A stretch of 64,000 bases of DNA, from positions 3,038,001 to 3,102,000 of the forward strand of contig OY751486.1 in the NCBI GenBank assembly GCA_963565915.1, given 5' to 3'. Under the pieces are notes generated by a model. It had not been told where the DNA came from, did not search any database, and saw nothing but the letters and a program-made list of their open reading frames with translations. Source of the stretch: Entoloma clypeatum (taxonomy: Eukaryota > Basidiomycota > Agaricomycetes > Agaricales > Entolomataceae). Both the position numbers and the translations under genes were made by a program. This document shows, in pieces, positions 10,497 to 20,565 of the stretch. How positions within the stretch are numbered: the first letter of the stretch is position 1; every line of letters begins with the position of its first letter.

Positions 10497-13340
10497 AAGA
10501 GCTCCCAGCTCGTCGGAGTCATCCTCTGAATCATCTTCTCTTTCTTCTTCGACCCATTTTGCAAACTCACGACGCCAAGCACTGGCCGATGTCACCAGCA
10601 CTGACTGTGGAGTCTCATCGTCTTCGCCTTCTTCATCAGCTCCTCCGCATTCCAAAATATCGGCATATCGTGGAACAGCCAGGAGCTGCCTGGTTCGGTC
10701 GTCCTCGTGATTCTTCCGTTTCTCACGAGATTCCGTGAATCCTTGTGCATAATGGTCAGCTCGGATGTTTGCGCCAACCTTGTTGAAATGTGAGACTTTT
10801 GAACGATGGGGATGAGAAAGAAGCCAAACCTTCGACATTTTATGAAGCTTAGGAAGTCCAAGGCGATTACGGAGCCGCGTCTTCTTTATCTTGATGTCCG
10901 AGAAGTCCCGCTCACATCCTGCCTGGTTTACGACGATGCCGAGCAACAGTGTTGCAAGATCAGCCAGCTCAGCGACCTCCGGAACACCCTTGAGCTGCTG
11001 CCAGAAAATTATCGGGTCCTCTCCCTGACGAAATGGTTATTCTTCAGAATTTGTTATGATATTGATCCTTACATGTATGCTTTCAAATGCGCCACGATTC
11101 TTCTCCCACTCTGCAAAAATCCCCGTGCCTGCAAGGTACTGCAAAAATGCTACCGACACTTCCTTTTCCTTCCGAGCCTTCAAGTCTTCTAGTGCCTTTG
11201 TAGCTTCGGGGGTAAGGATCGTCGACGGTGGTCGAGATTTGACACGTCGATACAACTATGATCAGGTGAGCATATGCCACGATAAATTCCTTCGCACGTA
11301 ACACGTCACTTACATCCATCAATAGTGTGTTAAGGGAAAACACGTTGACACCAGCTTTATCCCCAAAACGATCGAGGCGCTCGTACGGATTCAAGATCAG
11401 GGCGAAGATGAACATCGGCTGGTCCAAGGCCTTCCACCGCTTCTCGAGACGTTTCCGCATTCCCGCAGCAACAGAATGATCAGCGTGGCGGTCAAAGTGG
11501 AGAAAAATACCAGCGAGCGTTAAAATGACTTGATCAGGGCGTGTCTTATCCCTCTGGTTAATGTTGGTACCGTAGCAAATTGGCTCGATGTCATCAACGA
11601 CGATCTGGAGTTGATTCCAAAATTCAGCATTCTCGATGACGTCGCATTGGGTGTTTGCTGCATTAGAGAGTTTTAGGCTCTTTCCTGGATTGCGTTCAGC
11701 ACCGACTTGCGCAGCAACGATATCATCGCGGGACAAAAAGACCGCCTGCCGGATAGGTAATTTCAGGTCCAGAAGCCGGCGAAAAGCCGTGTAGTGGGTT
11801 GTCCAGCGCGTGAGGTTTGCAACGAGATATGTAAGGACTCTACCGTTGTTTTTCAAGGCTTGTGCATCGTCAAAGATGGAACGAACACGCTGGTGGCCAA
11901 GGAGCCAGCCTAGCAAATCAGTCGCTTCCTCCGCTATCTTTTTGGCCGTTGGATTTTCTTTGAAGTAGTCGCCAAGGATGAGCTGGAACTTTATATGGTA
12001 TGAGTGCGGTTGTATATTGGAACATGGTTGGGAACATACTTGGTGAGCACAACAAGGAGGACCAAACAACCACGGACGAGCGAGAATCAATTGTTTTCGA
12101 CCGCTTTGACTCCCACCATCATTATCACAACAAAAACATATGACAACACAGCTGTAAACTTGTTCAGCCTTGTCAATCATCCCCGCAAACATCGCACACA
12201 TTGAGACACCATCTTTCTTGTCTTTGTTTGTCTTTACAAGATCAATCAGGTATGACTATGTGTTATGTTTAGTGCGCTGACAAGGCAAGCACCGGAGATT
12301 CGCATACCTTGAAGTCGACAGTGGCGTTCACGGCCGCAATGGCATTTTTTGCATTATCCTTCCAGCCGTCAGAGCTAGAATCGCCCCACAGTCAACTCAA
12401 GTATACTGATGCTCTGTAACCAGTGACCACTCACGCCAGAACAACATATTTTCCCTTTAATGCCTCCCTGAGGCATTTCTCAACTCGCTGACTCTCGCCA
12501 TTCAAGAGGCTGCCTGCCAGCGCTCGCCTCGATGGAATAACATCACATGCCGTAGATCGGAAAAGCAGAAACAACTTGATGACCTCAGCATCCTCGGTCC
12601 AGCGGAACAGGAGGTTGGCAGAGATAGTAGCACGGAGAAATTGATTACGGATGAGCTCTTCCTGTGCGTTGTTGAACGGAATACTGATTCCTTTGAAGAC
12701 TTTTAGTTCTGTTTGCTTCACGCTTTCCTTGACCTTGTCAAAGATTCTCTTTCTCTTTTTCCGTGGCGCGCTGGGCCCCTCCGACTCATCATCAGCATCC
12801 GTGGATTCCACATCATCTTTCGTGTCCCCTCCTCGTTCCCTTTTTGCAGCTTTCTTCGCTTCCTTCGATGCATATGGACAAGCTTTGTTGCCGATGAGAT
12901 GCGCAATCATCGCCGATTTTTCGCCGCGAACATGCCCAGCCTTTTCACAAGCTATCACAAGTTAAGCTCAATTAACAGGCACACCCGGGTTACGACTAAC
13001 CTGTTTTATACCAACCCTGAATCATGTCAACGTCGGCATCCAAAGGCGGTTCAGGCTCGTCAACATCGATTGGCTCGCTCGCAATGCGGTGGTGTTGAAC
13101 GCAGCCCTTGCAGTAAGCTTTGAACTGACTCGAATTTTGTTTTTCACCTTGATAAAAGAATTTCCAGAGTGGTCCCTTCGAAGGTGGCATGGTAGAATGG
13201 GATATAACGATGTACACCTTTTTTTCGAAGGTTGTCAACTTTTTTCCTACTGGGATATTATTACGTGTCGTGCTATTAAGTCTATATTAAGCCTTTACAA
13301 TCTCTTCAATGCTTGTTAAGGGTTAAGTTAAGGGTGTTAT

Positions 13341-13639
13341 TGTTGAAGTTCCACCTGGGCGCTAGCCACAGGTGTACTGAGCAACATAGCTACAGTGGAA
13401 GTACTCTACAATACCGCTATGGTCACTTACATGGTTTGGAGGGGTAAGGCTGGTGAGAGCGGTTGAGGCTGGTAAGAGCGATGGAGCTGGTTAAGAGTCA
13501 AGAGACAACTTGTTGATATTGACAGTTTCCTGGTCTTATATACCGTACTACTGTTTGTACCAACCAAACAAGTATGTAATGAAGATATGTAAAGGTCACG
13601 TGATGTAATCTAATCTACGTGATGGGAAAAGTTTCAACA
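13341..13639 (-). repeat. LTR of copia copy A (3' LTR in element sense)
   Basis: 299 bp. It contains TCACGTGA, a TATATAA box and two AATCT units in U3. The other LTR of A at 19480-19778 is nearly identical. Confidence 0.92.
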
Positions 13640-13716
13640 CCCCCCCATATTTAGTACATACTTCTAAATACATCTTACTTTTTCCCACATATGTATATAG
13701 GTACTTTTTGTTTCGC

Positions 13717-16700
13717 CTAGTTCTTTATCAGTCCGAAGTACGGGATAAACTTGGAAAAGAGGATTTTCCCCAGATTCTTAGTCAAAAGGTCTGCAGGGTT
13801 ATTCACTCCTTCGATGAATTCGACCGTAATAATTCCTTCGGAGACTTTTTCTCTGACGAAGTGGAATCGCACGTCAATGTGCTTGGATCGCTTCTCAGTT
13901 ACAGGGTTGGATGCGATAAAGACGGAGCCGTTGTTATCTCCGTAGATCGGTACTGACCCGATCTGCATTCCAAGTTCGGCAAGCATGCTTCTCAGCCATG
14001 TTGCTGCGCGACTGCAATCTGATAGCGCCATATACTCTGCTTCTGTAGAAGAGAGGGCGATGGTCTTTTGCGCCGATGATACCCATGTTATCGCTCCAGA
14101 CGCCAGTGATATGAAGAAGCCGGTGGTAGACCTCCTCGTGTTTTCATCTGACGCCCAGTCGGAGTCTGTGAATGCATAGATCCCTTTCCCTGAGTCCCCA
14201 TCGTACATGATCGCGTAATTTTTCGTTGCCTTCAAATATCTGCAAATATCCCTAGCCACCTCTAAATGGCGTTTGGTGGGATTTGCGGAAAATTGGGACA
14301 TTTTGATTACAGCAAAGCAGATGTCAGGCCTCGTTCCAATCATCAGATATAGGAGTGATCCGATGACGGATTGGTACTTGGATCGGAGTTCCGCATTGGG
14401 TTCATCTTCGGACGCCATGGGTTTGTAGCCCGTAGGAAGTGGGGTATGGGTGGCGTTAGATTCGCTCATCCCCATGCGTGCCAGAATTTTCTCAAGGTAA
14501 GGTACTTGATCAATGAAGATCCTCTTCCCACGTTGCCTTATTTGGATTGAGAGAAATTCCTTTGGTTCCCCATCGGGCGCTAGGTGACCTAGGTCCCTGC
14601 ATTCCCATGTTGTCATGAAGGCCTTCTTCTTTTCTAGCGTATATTCCCGGTTTGTGCCGAGAAAAGCAGAGTCGTCGACATAGATGACGGCGATTACAAT
14701 TTCCCCATTGGTACTTTTGTGAATGAACACTCCCGCATCGGAGTGAAGCCGGACAAAGCCGAGCTTTTTCATGGAGGAATCAAGTTCCCTCCACCAGGCT
14801 AATGCGGCCTGCTTAAGTCCATATAGAGCTTTGAATAGTTGGTACACGAGGTGTTCTTTCCCTTTTACTATGTAGCCCTCAGGCTGTCGCATGTAAATGA
14901 CTTCACGGAGCGTTCCATAGAGGAAGGCTGATGAGACGTCCAAAAGAGTCATGAACCACCCTTCAAGGGCTGTCAATGCCAGTATTAGTCGGACAGTTTC
15001 ATATCTTACGACTGGTGAGAAGATCTGATCAAAGTCGATCCCTTCTACCTGTGAGAAGCCTTTTGCGACGAGGCGCGCTTTCAGACGCCCATCGGATTTT
15101 TCGTTGTAAACCCATTTGTTCCTTAGAGCTTTCCTCCCTGCAGGCAGGGGTACTAGCTCCGTGATCACCCCGCGGCGTTTGAGCATATCTAGCTCTTTAC
15201 GTTCAGCCGCATACCAGTCTTCTTTATTTGGAAGAGGGTATATGTCTTTATGGGACATTTCAACGATGCCAACTTGGACTGATATTGCCTCCATCAGGAG
15301 GTCATTCATCCATGCCGTTTGACCGCCCAATCTCCGTCTTCGATCTAATTTTTCAAGATCAGACGCTGGAGTGTCTTCCCCATAGATGCTTCCTGGCATC
15401 TTCCGAACTCGTCGTTCCCTGATCGGTCTATCTGGTACTTGCTCGGGTTGTGGAGTGGGTACTCGCGATTCGTCATCAGGCTCACTGGCAGGCAGTTCGT
15501 TGTCTGATTCAGGTTGATCCTGTTCAATGGGAACTGGGATATGAGGTGTTTCGTTGTGACTATCGTCATCGTTGCTGCCAGGAATGAGATCCTCAAACTC
15601 ATCAGCCGGCTCTGGGTTTTCCATTTCTGGGTGGTTTTCTGGCAACGGGTCAATGTGGCATCTAGGGTACTTGCTTTCATCAAAGATAGCTTTCCCGCCC
15701 ATGAAAATCGTGTTGGTCTCAGGATCCATGAAGCGGTATCCTTTGACCCCTGGTTTCGATCCGAGATAAATCATCAATCGGGATCTTGATTCCAGGGAGT
15801 TCCTACGTTTCTCCTTTGGGATATATACATATGCCTGACATCCGAATACTCTGACACTAGACATGTCGGGGATCTCATTGGTCACCCTGAAGTAAGGGGT
15901 TTTCCATTCAAGACGCTGCATGGGGGTTCTGTTGTAGAGAAATGCTGCGTGTTCCAAACAGAATTCCCACCACATGGGCGGTAAGCATGCATCGAAGCGC
16001 AATGCCTGAGATTTTTCCCATAGTGTTCGATTGATCCTTTCTGCTCTACCATTCTGCTGGTGCTGGTATGGGAGCGTGACATCGATCAGAATTCCATGAT
16101 CGGCAAGTACATCCTTGTATTCGTCAAATTCTCCACCTCCATCAACCCGCCACTTTTTAGGGGTACTATGGGTGACCGGGTGTTGCAAAACTTTTTAAAG
16201 AGGGCTTATCGTGCTACATCCACTGCCTCAAATGACTTGATTCTTTTACCGTCGTACAGCCTGGCTTTCTGGCTTTAATTGTCTCCACTTGATCTTGAGG
16301 ATATGTGGCAAGGAAAAATAACTGGAGCGGGAGGAAATTGGCACACCATTTTCACTAGGTTGTGCAAAATATGTCACACTCGGGTCACATCACAATTTAC
16401 GTCTCCGCCCTGCAGAGCCTCCTGCCTCTTTGGGGGAGGTCCTGTCGGAGTTCGAACCATACGACGCTCGATGAGTTTTGTTGTCACGCTCAAGATTCGA
16501 CGAGTGTCCACGTCTTGTATACCTCATGTTTCTGTCCCGGAGAAATTGTTTTAAGGATGGATAACAATAAAACATATCATATCCCGAAGGATGAAGGTGC
16601 CCGCTCAAACATCAATTTTACCAAGATAGAACAAGCTCGAAAATCGTGGTTTTTCATGGTTTTTCAGCTCTGATTTCATTGAGGGACAGGAATGTCATGT

Positions 16701-19117
16701 TTCGAAGTTACAGTGGTCTCCTAAAGTGCCTAAAGATTCCCGATCTATGAGACATCAGTTGCTCAAGATGCGGGAATGCGCCCATCGGAGAAATTTTGCA
16801 TAACTAGGTGATTTTGCAACACCCGGTCACCCATAGTAGCGGCAAATTGATTCTGGATCATCGCAAGGAATTGTTTCAGCGCCGTGATGGCGCCTGACTT
16901 CTTCCTAAGCAAGACGACCCAGACATGGGATGAAAAGTCGTCCAAAAAGGTAAGGAAATATTTGTACTTATGGTACGATGCCGTGGATATCTGCTTCAAA
17001 TCCGAATGGATCAAATCAAAGGGTTTGACAGCCCTTGTCGTCGAGTTAGGATAAGATTGATTCGGCATTTTCCCTTTTAGACACCCCGTGCAGTTTTCCT
17101 GTGATCTCTCACGTACTAACGTCCTGGGTACTCCTTTGGTACTAGTGGGAATTTTATTAAGCGCCTGGTCATTTGGGTGGCCAAGACGTTTATGCCAGGT
17201 TTCAACAGTGATTTCGCTAGAGATCGCGTGGATTTGGTCATAGCGTATTTCAGTGTCTAACCAGTAAATGGTTTGTCCGATGAAATGAGGCGAAAACTGT
17301 ATTTTGTTCAGCCCTTTAGAGATATTAATTTCTCCGCGCATTCCATCAACTTTGTAACCATGGTTAAGGAAGACGCCTAGGGACAATAGACGTGTGTCCA
17401 TATCCGGAATATAAAATACCAGTCGTAGGAGATGGGTTTTAGTTTCCCCATTCAGGGTATGCCGTACTGGAACGGCCCCAACTCCGAGAATTTCCAGTTT
17501 CTTTCCCTTTGCAGCTGTTTGGACAAATCGCTTAGCCTTGAGAGGCCTGTAATACGCGAAGTCTTTGAACTCATGGGTAAAGTGTAATGATGCGCCGGAA
17601 TCTAAGATCCACTGAGCGCGTTCTTTCTCTTTGCAGTGTGTGCAGGACGCAAAATGTTTGGTATATTTTTTGTACAGATCATCGCTAAAGAGATCTATAC
17701 TATCTGCATTGGTACTGGCTAATATATATTCAAACGTCTGTGCGTGATTATTAGCATTTCCCATTTGGTCAAGTTTGAGAGAAAGATGTGACGAACCATC
17801 AAGTTCGATCAGCCCATCCTCGAACTGTTCCGGCCCCATTCGCTCGCTTTGATGGTCTATGTCCATCATCCCTAGCGATTCTTCTATCGACGGGGCTACG
17901 CGACGCTGTTTAGCCGGCCTTTCGTCGATTTCAGGGATGATGGTGTCTAGGATACGAAGATTCGATCCTGAGGGGCGAGCACCAATGCCGCGCGCGAGTT
18001 TGCGGACATGGTCGTTCTTTTTCCACACGGATGGTTTTCCAGAAGGAAGCCCGGTGTACTGTGACGGAGGGGGGTTCATTCGTTGCAGGAGCGACTGCAT
18101 CTTTGCGGAATCGGGCTGTGCGGTACTTGTCGTTTTCCCGCGACCAGTGACGGTGGTGAAGGACGGTGTCGGAAGAGGAGGGAAGTGAATGGCGGGAGCA
18201 ACAAACTCAACCGTTTCTTCCACATGGTCGGACGCGTTGTCCGCAGTGTTGGCGTTTTTCTTCTGATTGCGCCAGCGTCCTTTTCCCTTCTTCTTTTCAG
18301 AAGCGGTACTATGGTCAGTCGAGTTAGGCTGCTCGTCAGCGTCGTTCTGCGAGGTACTCGGCTTTTGCTGCTTTTCCCATTTGGGGTCCTGCCCCTTGCG
18401 CTTTGTCCCAGAGATTTTCCGGGCCTGCTCGTTGGACGTACGAGTGGACCCAATCGAATACTTGCGCCGGTACTCTGATATGATGCTTTCGGCGACGGCC
18501 TTGTAGGTGAAATCGTCGGCGTCATAGACCTGGAAGAGGGCGGTGGAGAGTGACGACCAGGCGTCGGGAATTGCATTTGCCAGGATCATTGCCTGCATCA
18601 GATCGGGGACGTCAAAGTTCGAATCGGCGAGCCGAGCGAAAAGAGACCCCAGGCGCTCGATTTCAGGGACGGGGTCGCGTCCAGAGAGCTTGTAGGTGGC
18701 GGCGGCCTTGAAGTCGCCGAAGATGACGGCCGGGGATACCTTGGAGTAGGCATCCTTTAACGACTTCCAGGCGTCTTTCGAGGAAGTGGCGTCCTTGATG
18801 TGGCGTCTGATCGCCTCGGAGACCTTCAGGCGTATCGCCCCAAGAGCTACGTCATCGTCCCTGATCCAGGCTTTTTCTTCCTTGCGGAAGCCGGGCTGGT
18901 CGACCATGGTGGCCAGCACAGGGGGAGCAGTAGCAGTGGCCCCAGGGGTGGAGACTGTGGTGGTGAAGTCGGCGATGACAGGGCGGGGGATGTCGCCAGA
19001 AACAAGGCGCCAGACTCCTTGATGGAGGAGGTAAGACTTCATTTTCTCGGCCCAGCTCCGGTAGTCAATGCCGTCAAAGGGGGTGATGGTGTCAAGGGCA
19101 GAGCGAGAGGTAGACAT
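13717..19117 (-). pseudogene. Gag-Pol polyprotein of copia copy A, split by a MITE
   Basis: Gag starts at 19117 (MSTSRSALDTITPFDG). The order is Gag (UBN2-type); aspartic protease WILDSGAS; integrase with the HHCC zinc part (WHKRLGHP, CTGCLKGK) and first catalytic D; then the MITE at 16166-16836; then integrase continuing with DGGGEF and GRAERINRT; RT with YVDDSAFLG; and RNase H (TDSDWAS, SSTEAEY, SKHID). The stop is at 13717. Unlike copy C it keeps the 103-residue segment between RT and RNase H. The MITE is the only obvious lesion. Confidence 0.9.
16166..16836. mobile_element. Tc1/mariner-type MITE inside the integrase domain of copia A
   Basis: A 671-bp insertion with perfect inverted repeats of about 25 bp beginning CTATGGGTGACCGGGTGTTG, flanked by a TA duplication (16164-16165 and 16837-16838). 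The empty site is seen in copia C, where the sequence reads straight through this point. No transposase frame was seen, so it is non-autonomous. No matching autonomous element is in the window. Confidence 0.92.
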
Positions 19118-19479
19118 TGTGAATGAATCTAAAAAGGGTTCTCAATCAGTGATGTGTTATGAATATGATTCGAGAAAACAATTGAATGATTCCTTATGAC
19201 ATATTCCCTTCAGGAATAGCGGTCATGGGAAAACCCTTTATATGTCAGAAACGTATAAGGTGCGATCAACGTTTTCCACATGGAGTGTACTAGGTCAATC
19301 CCCTTAGGGACGTCTCATGACAGGTACTTGTCGTAATGACGTTCCCAGGTTCATATGTGAAGAAGTAAGACTCAGAACCTAGATCTTTCGATCGGTTCTT
19401 CGCCAACCAGGGTAGAGTGGGCAGGTACTCGCTGTTGCCAGCGTTTCCCAAGTCCCTCTGCTATCCGGGGCCCATAACC

Positions 19480-19778
19480 TGTTGAAGTTCCACCTGGGCG
19501 CTAGCCACAGGTGTACTGAGCAACATAGCTACAGTGGAAGTACTCTACAATACCACTATGGTCACTTACATGGTTTGGAGGGGTAAGGCTGGTGAGAGCG
19601 GTTGAGGCTGGTAAGAGCGATGGAGCTGGTTAAGAGTCAAGAGACAACTTGTTGATATTGACAGTTTCCTGGTCTTATATACCGTACTACTGTTTGTACC
19701 AACCAAACAAGTATGTAATGAAGATATGTAAAGGTCACGTGATGTAATCTAATCTACGTGATGGGAAAAGTTTCAACA
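19480..19778 (-). repeat. LTR of copia copy A (5' LTR in element sense)
   Basis: 299 bp pairing with 13341-13639. The GTTAT duplication follows directly. The leader (19118-19479) contains the primer site beside the LTR. Confidence 0.92.
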
Positions 19779-19857
19779 GTTATTAAGCCTTAACTTAACT
19801 TAAGCCCTAAGCCTTAAGACCAACACTGTCTGTAACAATCGTAGATGAGATTTTATG

Positions 19858-19947
19858 TCTTTGCTAGTAAATGGGTTAGTACACGCGCCTGTCATATGTT
19901 GAAGTTGTGCTTCGCGCGAAAGCTGGGTTCGACTCCCAGGCAAAAAG
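19858..19947 (+). tRNA. tRNA-like sequence, probably a decayed tRNA gene
   Basis: It has a perfect T arm (CTGGG, loop TTCGACT, CCCAG at 19923-19939), acceptor halves TCTTTGC and GCAAAAA pairing at 6 of 7 positions, and a plausible A box TAGTAAATGGGTTAGTAC. The anticodon arm pairs poorly; if the loop is CTGTCAT the anticodon would be GTC (Asp). A long variable part holds the palindrome TTCGCGCGAA. This could be a tRNA pseudogene or the head of a tRNA-derived SINE. Confidence 0.3.
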
Positions 19948-20164
19948 ATGTAAGGTATGGTCCGAAGTTTTTTTTTTGCCAGTGTTCGATCACGATTATC
20001 TTAACGGGGAGTAATCACCATCTGTACTAAGATTTATGCTCAATCCGCAGGAGGCAGTGTTCGCAGCCTTCGAGAGAAAGAACTCTGCAACAGGGTTGAA
20101 GCTTGAAGCTAGGGTAGACACACTGATAGCGTTCTCAAGAAGCCTTGGAACCGAATATCCGAAC

Positions 20165-20335
20165 GACTACTTGGTCCCATCCCCTCGGAGAGGAAGCGCA
20201 ATAGGCTGGAACAGCTCGCATCAGCAGAGGGGATGCAGATGAATGCATGAGAGACGGAGCCGACTTCAAGTGTTTGTGCTGCTTCTGCATGGAAATTCGC
20301 CTTAAGTTGGGATGGGTGATGTCCGCCACCCAACT
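20165..20335 (-). pseudogene. Relic of the internal region of the 33502-35394 paralogue
   Basis: It aligns with about 33640-33805. Shared runs include TTTGTGCTGCTT, TCGCCTT and GGGATGGGTGA, plus several gapped stretches before them. No open frame remains. Order and orientation match the relic at 3673-3772, as expected for one gene cut by hAT1. Confidence 0.5.
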
Positions 20336-20565
20336 GCCATGCTGCAAACATGTTTCCAAAGCTAGCATAAGATACTCCGGAATGTTATTCATTGTCTTCT
20401 ACAACATGGATAACATAGCTTTGCATCAGCATCTGAAGCATCTCGCAAAAATGCTCATAAATGCTAGTAAGTAAAAGATGAACGTGCCGAACAATGGATG
20501 ATGACTACAAACAAGAGTTACTACAAGCCTCAGGACACTGTCTTGTCCATCAACTTGCTGCCAAT

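Larger units (their letters stand above)
3981..13191 (-). pseudogene. hAT1 transposase gene, split by an LTR retrotransposon
   Basis: Transcription would run leftward from the ATG at 13191. Visible parts in order are a BED-type zinc finger (AYCKGC, then MIAHLIGNKACPY after an intron at about 12956-13003); a lysine-rich linker; the RNase H-like catalytic region with the hAT PPCCAHQ (CCxxH) motif near 12050; TRWTTHYTAFRRL; ALILNPYERLDRF; and the C-terminal dimerisation segment NQAGCERDFSDIKIKKTRLRNRL near 10930-10860. The frame runs into the right LTR of the gag-only element at 10497. The lost C-terminal tail (GRRIRAWLPCSLT and onward) resumes at 4184 and stops at 3981. The AAGAG duplication fixes the break. 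The protein is probably not made in full length. Confidence 0.85.
13341..19778 (-). mobile_element. Copia-type LTR retrotransposon, copy A (interrupted by a MITE)
   Basis: LTRs of 299 bp (13341-13639 and 19480-19778) start TGTTGAA and end TTCAACA in either orientation. I saw one difference between them (G at 13416, A at 19555, a CpG transition). The target duplication GTTAT is at 13336-13340 and 19779-19783. The primer site (complement of 19463-19479) and a tract of seven C's beside the left LTR (polypurine tract on the coding strand) fit minus-strand orientation. It inserted into the right end of hAT1. Apart from the MITE its coding region seems intact, so it was probably active recently. 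Confidence 0.93.
3874..19828 (-). mobile_element. hAT-superfamily DNA transposon (hAT1) enlarged by nested insertions
   Basis: The ends are CAGTGTTGGC at 3874 and GACCAACACTG ending at 19828, an inverted repeat of 9 bp. They are flanked by a perfect 8-bp target duplication TCTGTAAC (3866-3873 and 19829-19836), diagnostic of hAT. Both subterminal regions are full of TTAAGG/CCTTAA words, typical hAT subterminal repeats. The element encodes a BED-finger transposase on the minus strand. It was later invaded by a gag-only LTR element (4190-10496) and by copia element A (13341-19778). Without these two insertions and their duplications it would be about 3.2 kb. Confidence 0.92.

Noticed and set aside
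16763..16836. Apparent extension of the copia A Gag-Pol frame into VLQNHLVMQNF
   Set aside because: This sequence belongs to the MITE terminal repeat, not to the retrotransposon.
19845..20030. 61-residue frame next to the tRNA-like segment
   Set aside because: No domain, and it overlaps the tRNA-like sequence and a poly-T run.
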